From NCBI RefSeq assembly GCF_030812835.1, contig NZ_JAUSTM010000020.1:1-39919 (forward strand): 39,919 nt of DNA. Reading direction: 5' to 3'. Shown in pieces: positions 17,770 through 26,301 of this stretch. The notes below the pieces were generated by a model. The model saw nothing but the letters and a program-made list of their open reading frames with translations, did no database searches and was not told the origin of the DNA. This DNA is from Streptococcus moroccensis (GTDB lineage Bacteria > Bacillota > Bacilli > Lactobacillales > Streptococcaceae). The translations under genes were made by a program, and so were the position numbers. Within the stretch, counting starts at the first letter, position 1, and every line of letters starts with the position of its first letter.

Positions 17770-19473
17770 TTAGAGTTTGGCGGTGAAATCACCACAGAAG
17801 GGGTCGACTGGACTAATGCCCTTAAATGAAGAGCGGCCAGCTAATTTATCAAGAGTTGCTTTGACAGTTCCTGGATTTCCCGTGTAGGCATTGATAAAGG
17901 TTGAGATGTACGGAACATCAAAGAGATGGTAGGGGTTGGCTGTCGATACAAAAACGGTCGGAATATCGCGCATATACCATGGGGCGTTTGCAGCCATCAA
18001 TTGAATCCAATTGATACGGGTTGTTGTCTGATTGCTTGCTGTTTCAACATTGGCGACAAAGAGCGCTAAATCAAATTTAGCCTTGTGGTCGGCAACACCT
18101 TCTTCAAAGATTTCATGGAAATCGAGGCCTTTTTCACCGTAAAGAGTGACATCAAAGCCTTGTGCTTCCAGCCCTTCTTTAAAGAGATCGGTTACCTTGC
18201 CTCCTTCTTTGAACCCGCCGCCATCGGAGTCACCAAGAACAGTAAGGCGAATGCGAGGGTATTTTGCAGGTGTCAATGGTAAGAGATTATCACGGTCTTT
18301 GACCAAGGTTACTGCTTGATCAGCAACCGCTTCAGATAGTTTAAGGTGCTCCTCGGGCTTGAGTTCGATTGCTTCAGGAACCGGGAATGTATACTGCCCG
18401 GTAGTGTCCATCAAACCTTGAGATACCTTGGTTGCAAGGATACGGGTTACGGCTTCATCCAGGCGTTCAGCGGTAATTTTTCCATTTTCCACAGCAGTCG
18501 ACACCGCTTGATAATCCTCGTCGATGTGTTTGTTAAAGAGGATCATGTCGATGCCGGCATTGATGGATTCCACCAAAAGTTCAGCACGTGGAAGAATAAC
18601 ATTGTAACCAATCATAGCCGTTGCATCGGTGATGGCAAGACCATTGAAACCAAGTTCCTTGCGCAAGAGGCCATTGATCAGCAGAGAGGAAGCTGATGCA
18701 GGGCGTAAATCCTTATCAGCAATTCCTGGTTGTAAGCGGCGCTCCCAGGCTGGTTGTAGGATATGACCAATCATGACACTTGGGGCACCTTGGTCGATCA
18801 AGGTTTTGTAAACATGGCCGAAACTGTCCATCCATTCGTCAGCAGATAAGCTGTTAACAGTGGACAAGAGGTGCTGGTCGCGTTCATCTACCCCATCGCC
18901 TGGGAAGTGCTTGATCACTGGGATGATATGATTTTCTTCAAAGCCCTTGATTTGTGCCTGACTCATAGCAAGGACGCGTTCCTTATCGCTACCATAGGTC
19001 CGTGTGTTGGTAATCGGGTTCCTAAAGTTCATATCAATGTCGATAATCGGTGCAAAAGACATATTACAGCCAACTTGGTTCGCTTCATAAGCAGAGACAC
19101 GCCCGAGTTGATAAGCAGCATCGGTATCATCAGTCGCGGCAACTTGAAGCGGATTAGCAAACCAGGTTCCCTCGGAGATGATCCCATTTCCGCCAGATTC
19201 TAAGTTTGCTGCAAGAAAGAGCGGAAACTTACTGTGTGCTTGAATTTTGCTAATCTGTGATTTTAGTTTTTCGGCAGGGCCAGGGCGGTACATCATCCCA
19301 CCTGGTTTGTATTTATGGATAAAGGCGGGCAGGTCCACCTGTGGTTCATCTTGTCCGATGACAAAGAAGAGTTGTCCAATTTTTTCTTCTGTAGATAAGT
19401 TTTGAACAGACCTTTCTACAAATGCAATCTGTTCTTCTGTTAATAAGTAAGGTTTTTGACGTAAGTCGACCAT
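17770..19473 (-). CDS. GH3 family glycosidase, NagZ-like
   Basis: 567 residues. KHFPGDGVDERDQH matches the His-containing loop of NagZ-type beta-N-acetylhexosaminidases (usually KHFPGHGDTxxDSH), with H retained in DQH; the nucleophile is the Asp in LAITDATAM. Residues about 400-567 form the C-terminal alpha/beta sandwich of longer, two-domain GH3 enzymes. No signal peptide. It leads the minus-strand operon, with GGAGG before the ATG. Hexosaminidase versus glucosidase activity is not certain because the loop diverges from consensus. Confidence 0.85.
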   Translation of the reverse strand: MVDLRQKPYLLTEEQIAFVERSVQNLSTEEKIGQLFFVIGQDEPQVDLPAFIHKYKPGGMMYRPGPAEKLKSQISKIQAHSKFPLFLAANLESGGNGIISEGTWFANPLQVAATDDTDAAYQLGRVSAYEANQVGCNMSFAPIIDIDMNFRNPITNTRTYGSDKERVLAMSQAQIKGFEENHIIPVIKHFPGDGVDERDQHLLSTVNSLSADEWMDSFGHVYKTLIDQGAPSVMIGHILQPAWERRLQPGIADKDLRPASASSLLINGLLRKELGFNGLAITDATAMIGYNVILPRAELLVESINAGIDMILFNKHIDEDYQAVSTAVENGKITAERLDEAVTRILATKVSQGLMDTTGQYTFPVPEAIELKPEEHLKLSEAVADQAVTLVKDRDNLLPLTPAKYPRIRLTVLGDSDGGGFKEGGKVTDLFKEGLEAQGFDVTLYGEKGLDFHEIFEEGVADHKAKFDLALFVANVETASNQTTTRINWIQLMAANAPWYMRDIPTVFVSTANPYHLFDVPYISTFINAYTGNPGTVKATLDKLAGRSSFKGISPVDPFCGDFTAKL

Positions 19474-19503
19474 ATAAGACCTCCATAGTATTCATTACTA
19501 TTA

Positions 19504-19518
19504 TTGTAATCGTTTTAA
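19504..19518. promoter_or_regulatory. cre-like site (CcpA operator)
   Basis: TTGTAATCGTTTTAA fits the consensus WTGNAANCGNWNNCW at all fixed positions except the last C. It lies 31 bp before the GH3 start, between the divergent glycosidase operon and its AraC regulator, and overlaps the minus-strand -10 candidate TACAAT. Carbon catabolite repression of this operon is expected. Confidence 0.55.
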
Positions 19519-19618
19519 AGCCAAGAGACTAGTGTGAAAATTAATAGGTTGTGTGTTCATTTCGCAGTTTTAAGTCAATAAATATGATATGATAGTAGGA
19601 AAGGTAAGGAGGATGAAC

Positions 19619-20608
19619 ATGGAGTCCATTTTAGACTTTTTAGAACAAGACCGTCCGCAGTATGATTGGGATGAATTGCAAGATAAGATGAGGCCAGTTC
19701 CGGTCACCCATATTGGTCAAGAGCCGGTTTTTGAGTTTTTCAATACCCTGAGTGATGACCTTTATATCAATCCTCAGCCTATTTCGATTTCCGTCAATCC
19801 GATAGAATCAGAGGTTCCTTTCCATATCCATAATTATGTTGAAATGATTATCGTACTTAAAGGCAAAGCTGAAATAATGATGGAGCATGAAACCTTAGAT
19901 CTACAACAAGGTGATATCTTGGTTGTTGGAACAAATACCATTCACCGTAACCGTAAGATTAGCTCTCAAGATCTGGTGGTTAATATTGCTATGAAAAGCA
20001 CGGCTTTTTCCCTTAATGATTTAGATTTCATGCGTCAGGGGACAGGAACTAATCTATCTGATATGCTTTTCTTTGGGCCAGCCGATAGTGATTTTTCAGG
20101 CTCTTACACGATTTTCAAAACCGAGAAAAACCCAAAGATTCGTGAAACCACGCTCGATATCATTGAAGAATACTACCATACCGATATCCAAAGCAATCAG
20201 TTGATTCGCTTGAGTCTCTTGAGTCTCTTTGCCCGCCTAATTCGTTTATCAGCCAATAGTTCGCAAGTGACTCAAAAAAATGCCAAATCGTCGAATACAC
20301 TCTTGTCGCTCTTACTTTACATCGAAAAAAACTATGCAACGGCAACCTTGGAAGATATGGGACAAGAATTTGGTTTTAACCCTAATTATTTGTCCACCTA
20401 CCTCAAAAAACAAACCGGAAAATCCTTTATCAAACTGGTTCACCTCCAGCGGGTTAATGTAGCGGCAGAATTTCTGACCTTAACTAACGCACCGATTGAA
20501 AAAATCGCTATCAAGGTTGGCTATGAGAATCCTTCTTACTTTTATAAGATATTTAGAAAGACCGTCGGAGTGTCACCAGCTGAATACCGAGAAAGTCATC
20601 AGATATAG
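19619..20608 (+). CDS. AraC-family transcriptional regulator of the glycosidase operon
   Basis: 329 residues from the ATG at 19619, chosen because TAAGGAGG (19605-19612) sits six bases before it; the in-frame upstream ATG at 19589 has no ribosome site. An N-terminal cupin (VPFHIHNYVEMIIVLKGKAEIMME...GDILVVGTNTIHRN) senses the inducer; the C-terminal AraC double HTH (ATLEDMGQEFGFNPNYLSTYLKKQTG and PIEKIAIKVGYENPSYFYKIFRKTVGVSPAEYRE) binds DNA. Divergent from the GH3-GH78-pgmB-GH43-GH43 operon and probably its activator. Confidence 0.9.
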   Translation: MESILDFLEQDRPQYDWDELQDKMRPVPVTHIGQEPVFEFFNTLSDDLYINPQPISISVNPIESEVPFHIHNYVEMIIVLKGKAEIMMEHETLDLQQGDILVVGTNTIHRNRKISSQDLVVNIAMKSTAFSLNDLDFMRQGTGTNLSDMLFFGPADSDFSGSYTIFKTEKNPKIRETTLDIIEEYYHTDIQSNQLIRLSLLSLFARLIRLSANSSQVTQKNAKSSNTLLSLLLYIEKNYATATLEDMGQEFGFNPNYLSTYLKKQTGKSFIKLVHLQRVNVAAEFLTLTNAPIEKIAIKVGYENPSYFYKIFRKTVGVSPAEYRESHQI

Positions 20609-20776
20609 TGATGGTCTTCAAGGACTGATACAGGGAAGGAGGGTTATTTGGCATACCAAAAACAACAAAATGGTCAACATGGTCAACGACTTTCTATTGA
20701 TAAGCCAGCTTCTTTTAGAATTTCTATGATATAATAATAGTATTAATGTTCCATGAAAGAGGGTGTGGAAGGAAGG

Positions 20777-21568
20777 ATGATTCAATTAATTGCTACGGAT
20801 ATGGATGGGACGTTTTTAGACCATGAGGGGAGTTATGACAAGGTCCGTTTTCGTCGGATTTTAAATCAATTAGCTAAAAAAAACATCCAATTTGCTGTGG
20901 CTAGTGGACGGTCCTACTTGGCACTAGAGCGGTTGTTTGCAGAGTTTAAGGATGAGATTATTTTTATTGCTGAAAATGGCAGTCTGGTTATGGAAAAGGA
21001 TGTGTGCCATTTTGAAGCCGTCATGACTCCAGAGCTCTACCTCTCTATTATTAGCCGTTTGGGAGACAGCCCCTTTCCATGTGAAGCCTTTCTTTTATCA
21101 GGACGAAAGGCTGGTTATGTTTTAGATACTGTTTCTTCTAACTATCTGACATTTATCACCCGCTATTACGAAAATGTGGTTCAGGTTTCTGATTTTTCTG
21201 AAATAGATGATGATATTTTCAAAATTACTGCTAATTTCTCAGAAGATCAGGTCCTTGATGTTGCTAATTGGCTGACGCAAGAGATACCTGGTGTCACAGC
21301 GATGACCACAGGCTTTCAATCGATCGATATTATACGGGAAGATATTGATAAAGAAACTGGGTTAGCAAGCCTTTGTCAGTATTTTGATCTCTCACCCGTC
21401 CATGTGCTTGCTTTTGGAGATAATTTGAACGACTATCGGATGTTGCAGTTTGCTGGAACGGCAATTGCGACAGCAAATGCCCGGGAAGAAGTCAAACAGA
21501 TTGCAGATTTAGTGATTGGCTCTTGTGAGGCCGGAGCAGTTCAGACCTATATTGAGGAGAATCTATGA
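20777..21568 (+). CDS. Cof-type HAD-family phosphatase (first)
   Basis: About 263 residues from the ATG at 20777, preceded by GGAAGG; an in-frame ATG at 20753 lacks a ribosome site. DMDGTF is HAD motif I, VASGRS motif II, and FGDNLNDYRML the motif IV of Cof-type (IIB cap) phosphatases acting on sugar phosphates or FMN-like substrates. It overlaps the next gene by four bases. The pair cof-cof upstream of ftsY is a conserved streptococcal arrangement. Confidence 0.88.
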   Translation: MIQLIATDMDGTFLDHEGSYDKVRFRRILNQLAKKNIQFAVASGRSYLALERLFAEFKDEIIFIAENGSLVMEKDVCHFEAVMTPELYLSIISRLGDSPFPCEAFLLSGRKAGYVLDTVSSNYLTFITRYYENVVQVSDFSEIDDDIFKITANFSEDQVLDVANWLTQEIPGVTAMTTGFQSIDIIREDIDKETGLASLCQYFDLSPVHVLAFGDNLNDYRMLQFAGTAIATANAREEVKQIADLVIGSCEAGAVQTYIEENL

Positions 21569-22380
21569 CAGAGATTAAATTATTAGCACTTGACTTAGAT
21601 GGCACGTTGTTGAATTCAGATAAACAGATTTCCATTGAAAACCAGAAAGCTTTGCGAGCAGCGCGTGATAAGGGCGTAAAAGTTGTCCTAACAACAGGGC
21701 GTCCCCTAGCAGCTATCGGTGACTTTTTAGAAGAGTTGGACTTGGTCCATGAAGACGAATTTGCCATTACCTTTAATGGTGGCCTCATCCAGCGCAATAC
21801 CGGAGAAATTTTAGATAAGGTCACTTTTGGCTATGAGGAAGTTAAGGCTATTAAAGCCTTAACGGATGAACTTGGTCTATCCCTTGATCTTTTAGATGAT
21901 GGGGATGTTTATGCCTTGCATTCGCCCGTACCGACCCTTTATCCAACCTGCAATGCCAGTCTCAATCACATGCCCACAGCTTTTGAAGAGTTAGATCCTA
22001 AACAGACCTTCAACAAGGCAGTCAGTTCTTGTGAGTCGGATTTGATTGATCGGCAACTCCCTAACATTCCGCAGAGTTTTCATGATCGCTTTGAGATCTT
22101 TAAATCACGGGCGATTATTTTGGAATGGAACCCTAAAGGCGTCCACAAGGCAAATGGTTTGGCCAGTTTGATTAGCATCTTAGGCCTGAAGCAAGAAGAA
22201 GTGATGGCTTGTGGAGACGAGGCTAATGACATGAGTATGGTCAAATGGGCAGGCTATGGTGTTGCCATGGGCAATGCAACAGATGAGCTTAAGGCTGCTG
22301 CAGATATTGTTACGCCAATGACTAATGACGAAGATGCTGTCGCTTGGGCAGTCAAGACCTATATTTTGAAAGAGGATTAG
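21565..22380 (+). CDS. Cof-type HAD-family phosphatase (second)
   Basis: 271 residues. ALDLDGTLLNSDKQIS (motif I), TTGRP (motif II), the conserved lysine region preceding GLASLISILG and CGDEANDMSMVKWAGYGVAMGNA (motif IV) identify a YidA/Cof-type phosphatase. ATGA overlap with the preceding gene and a one-base gap to ftsY indicate one transcription unit. Substrate unknown. Confidence 0.9.
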   Translation: MTEIKLLALDLDGTLLNSDKQISIENQKALRAARDKGVKVVLTTGRPLAAIGDFLEELDLVHEDEFAITFNGGLIQRNTGEILDKVTFGYEEVKAIKALTDELGLSLDLLDDGDVYALHSPVPTLYPTCNASLNHMPTAFEELDPKQTFNKAVSSCESDLIDRQLPNIPQSFHDRFEIFKSRAIILEWNPKGVHKANGLASLISILGLKQEEVMACGDEANDMSMVKWAGYGVAMGNATDELKAAADIVTPMTNDEDAVAWAVKTYILKED

Positions 22381-22381
22381 A

Positions 22382-24235
22382 ATGGGATTATTTGACCGAT
22401 TATTTGGAAAAAAGAGAGAGCAAGACGACGACATTAAAGATGAAGTCGCTCTTGACCAAGAACACCAACTTGACCAAGACCAAGATCCGATAGACTGGGA
22501 GACGGTTTCTGAACAAGCAGAGGATCGTTTTGCAGAGGAGGTGGCCAAAACATCAGAGGCTGATGAATTAGAGGAAACCTTTGAGAATGACCTTTTAGCT
22601 GATCAAGCTAGCTCAGCAGAACATTTTTTTGAAGACGAAGTGGCTGTTCCAGAAGAACACCTCAGCTTTCCTCAGGATGCACTTACTGACCATGAAACGA
22701 CTGATTGGGAATCAATTAGTCATCTAGCAGAAGACAGTTTTGCGACAGAAATAGCGGAAACCATTACTCAAATAGATGGAACAGAGCCGTCTTTTGAAGA
22801 ATCTTCAATTGCAGATCAAGCTGCCTCAGCAGAAGTATTTTTTGAAGACGAGGTAGTTGTTCAAGAAGCAAATCGGGACTTCCCGCAGGAAGAAATCCTT
22901 GTCCCAGAAGATGTGATGTCACAATCTGAGGAGCAGGCCACAACAGAATTGATTCAAACTGATGAAGCAGATCTAGTCGAAGGACAAGCCTTCCCAACAG
23001 AAGCGGATGCCTACCATGCTGCGGACGAAGAACATCAGGCTGAAACGAGACTGAGCGATGAAGCGACCGAATCATCCCTGCCTTCGGGTCATCAGGAAGT
23101 AACGGACTCTACCATTGAACCAAGGTCTGTAGAAACGGTTGACCATGTGCCATCAAGCTTAGAGCGGGCCATGGAAATCTTGCGCGACAAGGAAAAAAGA
23201 GCTGCTGCAGTTGAAGAGGCAGAAGCCCGTAAAGCTGAAGAAGACAGATTAGCTGCTGAGCGAGCAGCTCAAGAAGCACAACAAGTTGCACGAGAAGAAG
23301 TTCAAGAAACAACGGAAGAAAAATATGAGCGCAGTCTGAAGAAAACACGGACTGGATTTGGGGCTAAACTAAATGCTTTCTTTGCTAATTTTCGTACAGT
23401 AGATGAGGAGTTTTTTGAGGACTTAGAAGAACTGCTCATCACTAGTGATGTAGGTGTTCAGGTTGCAACTACCCTAACTGAAGAACTTCGTCAAGAAGCA
23501 AAATTAGAGAATGCCAAAAAACCTGAGGACCTTCGTCGTGTCATCATTGAAAAATTAGTTGATATTTATGAGCAAGATGGTGATTTTGAAGCCGAGAAAA
23601 TCCGTTTGCAAGACGGGTTAACGGTTATGCTTTTTGTGGGTGTTAATGGTGTTGGGAAAACAACTTCAATCGGAAAATTAGCCAATAAATATAAAAAAGA
23701 AGGCAAAAAAGTCATGCTTGTTGCAGCCGATACGTTCCGTGCTGGTGCCGTTGCTCAGTTAGTTGAATGGGCCCGCCGAGTTGATGTTGCTGTAGTGACG
23801 GGGCCTGAAAAATCGGACCCAGCAAGCGTGGTCTATGATGGAATGGAACGGGCAGTAGCAGAAGGGATTGACATCCTTATGATTGATACAGCAGGTCGTC
23901 TCCAAAATAAGGACAACTTAATGGCTGAGTTGGAAAAAATCGGCCGTATCATCAAGCGGGTGCTCCCAGAAGCACCTCATGAGACCCTGTTAGCTTTGGA
24001 CGCATCAACCGGTCAAAATGCTCTTGTTCAAGCTAAAGAATTTTCGAAAATCACGCCATTAACGGGTCTAGTCTTGACCAAGATTGACGGAACAGCTCGA
24101 GGTGGTGTTGTCTTAGCCATCCGTCAAGAATTGGATATTCCTGTTAAATTGATTGGGTTTGGTGAAAAGATTGACGACATTGGTCAGTTTGATTCAGAAG
24201 ACTTTATGCGCGGGCTTCTGGATGGTCTTGTATAA
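22382..24235 (+). CDS. ftsY: Signal recognition particle receptor FtsY with long acidic repeat-containing N-terminus
   Basis: 617 residues, much longer than Bacillus FtsY (about 330). Residues 1-9 (MGLFDRLFG) form the membrane-binding amphipathic helix. Residues 10 to about 315 are highly acidic and contain a tandem duplication of about 70 residues (38-107 and 108-177), then an Ala/Glu-rich coiled-coil-like stretch (about 255-315). The NG GTPase domain follows: GVNGVGKTTS (about 420), DTFRAGAVAQL, DTAGR, TKIDGTARGG. It docks SRP-ribosome complexes at the membrane. Confidence 0.96.
   Translation: MGLFDRLFGKKREQDDDIKDEVALDQEHQLDQDQDPIDWETVSEQAEDRFAEEVAKTSEADELEETFENDLLADQASSAEHFFEDEVAVPEEHLSFPQDALTDHETTDWESISHLAEDSFATEIAETITQIDGTEPSFEESSIADQAASAEVFFEDEVVVQEANRDFPQEEILVPEDVMSQSEEQATTELIQTDEADLVEGQAFPTEADAYHAADEEHQAETRLSDEATESSLPSGHQEVTDSTIEPRSVETVDHVPSSLERAMEILRDKEKRAAAVEEAEARKAEEDRLAAERAAQEAQQVAREEVQETTEEKYERSLKKTRTGFGAKLNAFFANFRTVDEEFFEDLEELLITSDVGVQVATTLTEELRQEAKLENAKKPEDLRRVIIEKLVDIYEQDGDFEAEKIRLQDGLTVMLFVGVNGVGKTTSIGKLANKYKKEGKKVMLVAADTFRAGAVAQLVEWARRVDVAVVTGPEKSDPASVVYDGMERAVAEGIDILMIDTAGRLQNKDNLMAELEKIGRIIKRVLPEAPHETLLALDASTGQNALVQAKEFSKITPLTGLVLTKIDGTARGGVVLAIRQELDIPVKLIGFGEKIDDIGQFDSEDFMRGLLDGLV
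22493..22912 (+). repeat. Tandem duplication inside ftsY (two units of about 70 codons)
   Basis: Protein unit 1 has DWETVSEQAEDRFAEEV, ADQASSAEHFFEDEV and FPQD; unit 2 has DWESISHLAEDSFATEI, ADQAASAEVFFEDEV and FPQE, offset by 70-71 residues. The DNA copies have diverged, so the duplication is not very recent. Confidence 0.85.
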
Positions 24236-24252
24236 GCAAGAGAGGTTTGACT

Positions 24253-24963
24253 ATGCACACAGAACATTATAAAGACAATATTCATGCCCCTTGGGGACAG
24301 ATTTTCTACACGATTCTTTTTGCGCATCTCATGGATATCAAGCAGAAGCGCGTGCTTGATTTTGGCTCAGGATTTGGACTGACAGCAGATTTTTTATCAG
24401 CTAATAATGAGGTTTTAGCTATTGAACCAAATGCAGACATGGTCGCAGATCGTTTTGGCAAAGATAATTACCGCCAGTTGACAGGGAGTCTTGAACTTCT
24501 CAGCCAGTTTCCCAATGACTATTTTGATGTCATTATTTGTCACAATGTGCTCGAGTATGTTTCGTCCGATTCCAGATCCATTTACCTAAGGGAACTTGCT
24601 CGTGTCCTAAAACCAGGAGGCCAACTTTCATTGGTCAAACATAATGCAGCCGGCAAAGCGATGCACAAAGCCGTTTTTGAAAATGAAAGCATACAGGCAC
24701 TTCGCTTGATTTCTGGGGATGGGTCTTATGAATCGACCGCCTTAGGACACGGACAGGTTTATGAGTTAGAAGGTCTCTTGCCACACAGCGGATTGACCAT
24801 TGAGGACTACCGTGGTATTCGGACCTTTTACGGCTTGCAAGATAATAAATTTAAACGTGAAAGCGATTGGATCCGGCGAATGACTAAGTTAGAACTAGGT
24901 GTAGCCGACAAGTCTCCCTATCGAGATATAGCCTTCTTCCATCACTATACCTTGCGGAAATAG
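24253..24963 (+). CDS. Class I SAM-dependent methyltransferase
   Basis: 236 residues from the ATG at 24253, set by GAGG at 24242-24245; an in-frame TTG at 24247 is too close. Motif I VLDFGSGFGLTADFL, acidic motif IAIEPN-type VLAIEPNADM, and the motif II/III region YFDVIICHNVLEYV followed by LARVLKPGGQLSLVKHN define a UbiE/Methyltransf_11-like fold. Substrate is unknown. It follows ftsY by 17 bp and ends at a terminator. Confidence 0.85.
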   Translation: MHTEHYKDNIHAPWGQIFYTILFAHLMDIKQKRVLDFGSGFGLTADFLSANNEVLAIEPNADMVADRFGKDNYRQLTGSLELLSQFPNDYFDVIICHNVLEYVSSDSRSIYLRELARVLKPGGQLSLVKHNAAGKAMHKAVFENESIQALRLISGDGSYESTALGHGQVYELEGLLPHSGLTIEDYRGIRTFYGLQDNKFKRESDWIRRMTKLELGVADKSPYRDIAFFHHYTLRK

Positions 24964-24972
24964 CATCTTCAT

Positions 24973-25004
24973 AAAACCCTTCTAATAAAAATGGAGGGTT
25001 TTGT
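24973..25004 (+). terminator. Terminator after the methyltransferase gene
   Basis: AAAACCCT (24973-24980) pairs with AGGGTTTT (24995-25002), followed by GTTTAT. It ends the cof-cof-ftsY-methyltransferase unit. Confidence 0.7.
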
Positions 25005-25116
25005 TTATAGAAGATTACTTTTCACAGTAATATCCGATAGTAAAATTTACCAAAAACTGGATGTTTTTAAAGTTATTACAGTTTTACGATAGGTACTTTT
25101 ATTTTTGTTTCTATGG

Positions 25117-25122
25117 TATAAT
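25117..25122 (+). promoter_or_regulatory. -10 box for the ArsR-type regulator
   Basis: TGGTATAAT, a consensus TATAAT with an extended TGn, 38 bp before the GTG start. The -35 is weak. Confidence 0.5.
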
Positions 25123-25159
25123 AATAAGGACAAAGTGACCTGAACAAAGGAGGTGTGGT

Positions 25160-26197
25160 GTGAGAACGTTTGACAAACTGACCGACTCAACTACGTATGT
25201 TGTCTCTACGGATTTGGAAGCTATTATTGGCGCCTATGCGCTCTTATCAGGTAAGAAATATACTTTGTTTGAGGTGTTATATGGCTCTTCCCAATTAGAC
25301 GATTGGGAGCGACGGTATCAATTTTTATTTGAAACCTATCATGCTGTCAAAGAACTGGCAGGTGCTTTTCTTCTTGAATTTTTATTGGATTTCTTTGATG
25401 AAAGGTTTGATATAGAAACGTTTGAACAATCCCTCCTGAAAATGTCAGAAGCTGAAAGAGTCTGGCGATTAATGAAGTACTTTGTTGAAACATCTGAAGT
25501 TAGTGACGCTTTGGACAGTGATGAGTCATTATCTTTGCTTTATACTAAAGTTCAACGGTATACATCAAGTTATCTCGGGTTTCAGTCGTTTGTCCGTAAC
25601 AGTGACCGATATGTCAAAGAATTTTTTTCTCTAGCCAGAAAGTTGAAGACACCAGTGTTAGAAAAATTACTGGAAGAGCAAGGAGACAGGTTAGAAAGTT
25701 TTCAAAAAACGCTCCGTGCTGAACTGAATAAAAAAGATCCTTTGATCTTATCGCAAGAGTGGATGGGGAAAACCTTTCGCAATAAAGGCCCCTATAAGCG
25801 CTATTATTTTATCCCGTCCTGGTTTCTTCCAGCAAAATATTTAAGATTGTTCGATGATGATAGAACAATAAATGGGAAACAGTTCCTATTTTGCCATTTA
25901 GGAGAAAAAAAACGCTCTCAAAAACAACTCGTTTACTCCCTAAAAGCTTTTTCAGACGATACACGGTACACGATATTAACCACTCTGGCTGAATTTGGTC
26001 CCCTAAAAGGACAAGAGATGGCTAAACGTCTCAACCTAACCCCATCAACAGTCTCGCATCACATGGCAGGACTGGTAGAGAGCGGTCTTGTGATAGAAGA
26101 ACCGGTCAAGACCGCAAAATTTTATAGCCTATCCAAACAAGCAATAAATCATCTCTTAGAAACAATTTCGGAAGATTTAAAACTGAACACTAAATGA
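25160..26197 (+). CDS. ArsR-like winged-helix regulator with a large N-terminal domain
   Basis: 345 residues starting at GTG 25160, preceded by AAAGGAGGT. Residues 1 to about 250 are mostly helical, rich in aromatic and charged residues, without a family I can name. Residues about 262-340 form an ArsR-type winged helix (SDDTRYTILTTLAEFGPLKGQEMAKRLNLTPSTVSHHMAGLVESGLVIEEP). It sits just before an ABC-2 exporter operon, from which it is separated by a terminator and a separate promoter with a palindromic candidate operator, so it probably regulates that exporter, its large domain being the sensor. Confidence 0.82.
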   Translation: MRTFDKLTDSTTYVVSTDLEAIIGAYALLSGKKYTLFEVLYGSSQLDDWERRYQFLFETYHAVKELAGAFLLEFLLDFFDERFDIETFEQSLLKMSEAERVWRLMKYFVETSEVSDALDSDESLSLLYTKVQRYTSSYLGFQSFVRNSDRYVKEFFSLARKLKTPVLEKLLEEQGDRLESFQKTLRAELNKKDPLILSQEWMGKTFRNKGPYKRYYFIPSWFLPAKYLRLFDDDRTINGKQFLFCHLGEKKRSQKQLVYSLKAFSDDTRYTILTTLAEFGPLKGQEMAKRLNLTPSTVSHHMAGLVESGLVIEEPVKTAKFYSLSKQAINHLLETISEDLKLNTK

Positions 26198-26200
26198 GCA

Positions 26201-26229
26201 AGCGAAACGACAGTCGTTTTGCTTTTTTT
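26201..26229 (+). terminator. Terminator between regulator and ABC operon
   Basis: AGCGAAACGAC (26201-26211) and GTCGTTTTGCT (26213-26223) pair with one G-U (inner pairs open as loop), followed by a T-run. Confidence 0.8.
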
Positions 26230-26238
26230 ATTTTTGTA

Positions 26239-26277
26239 TTGACAAATCCAGTTCAATCTATTATTATCTAATTAGAT
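26239..26277 (+). promoter_or_regulatory. Strong sigma-A promoter with overlapping 12-bp palindrome, ABC exporter operon
   Basis: TTGACA at 26239-26244, 17-bp spacer, TATTAT at 26262-26267. The perfect palindrome ATCTAATTAGAT (26266-26277) overlaps the end of the -10 and the start site, an ideal place for a repressor. The neighbouring winged-helix regulator is the obvious candidate. Confidence 0.75.
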
Positions 26278-26301
26278 ATATATCGAACAAAGGGGCGGAT
26301 T

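Noticed and set aside
22493..22912. Frameshift or assembly duplication in ftsY
   Set aside because: The two units differ at many positions and the frame stays open, so this is genuine protein-level duplication, not a sequencing artefact.
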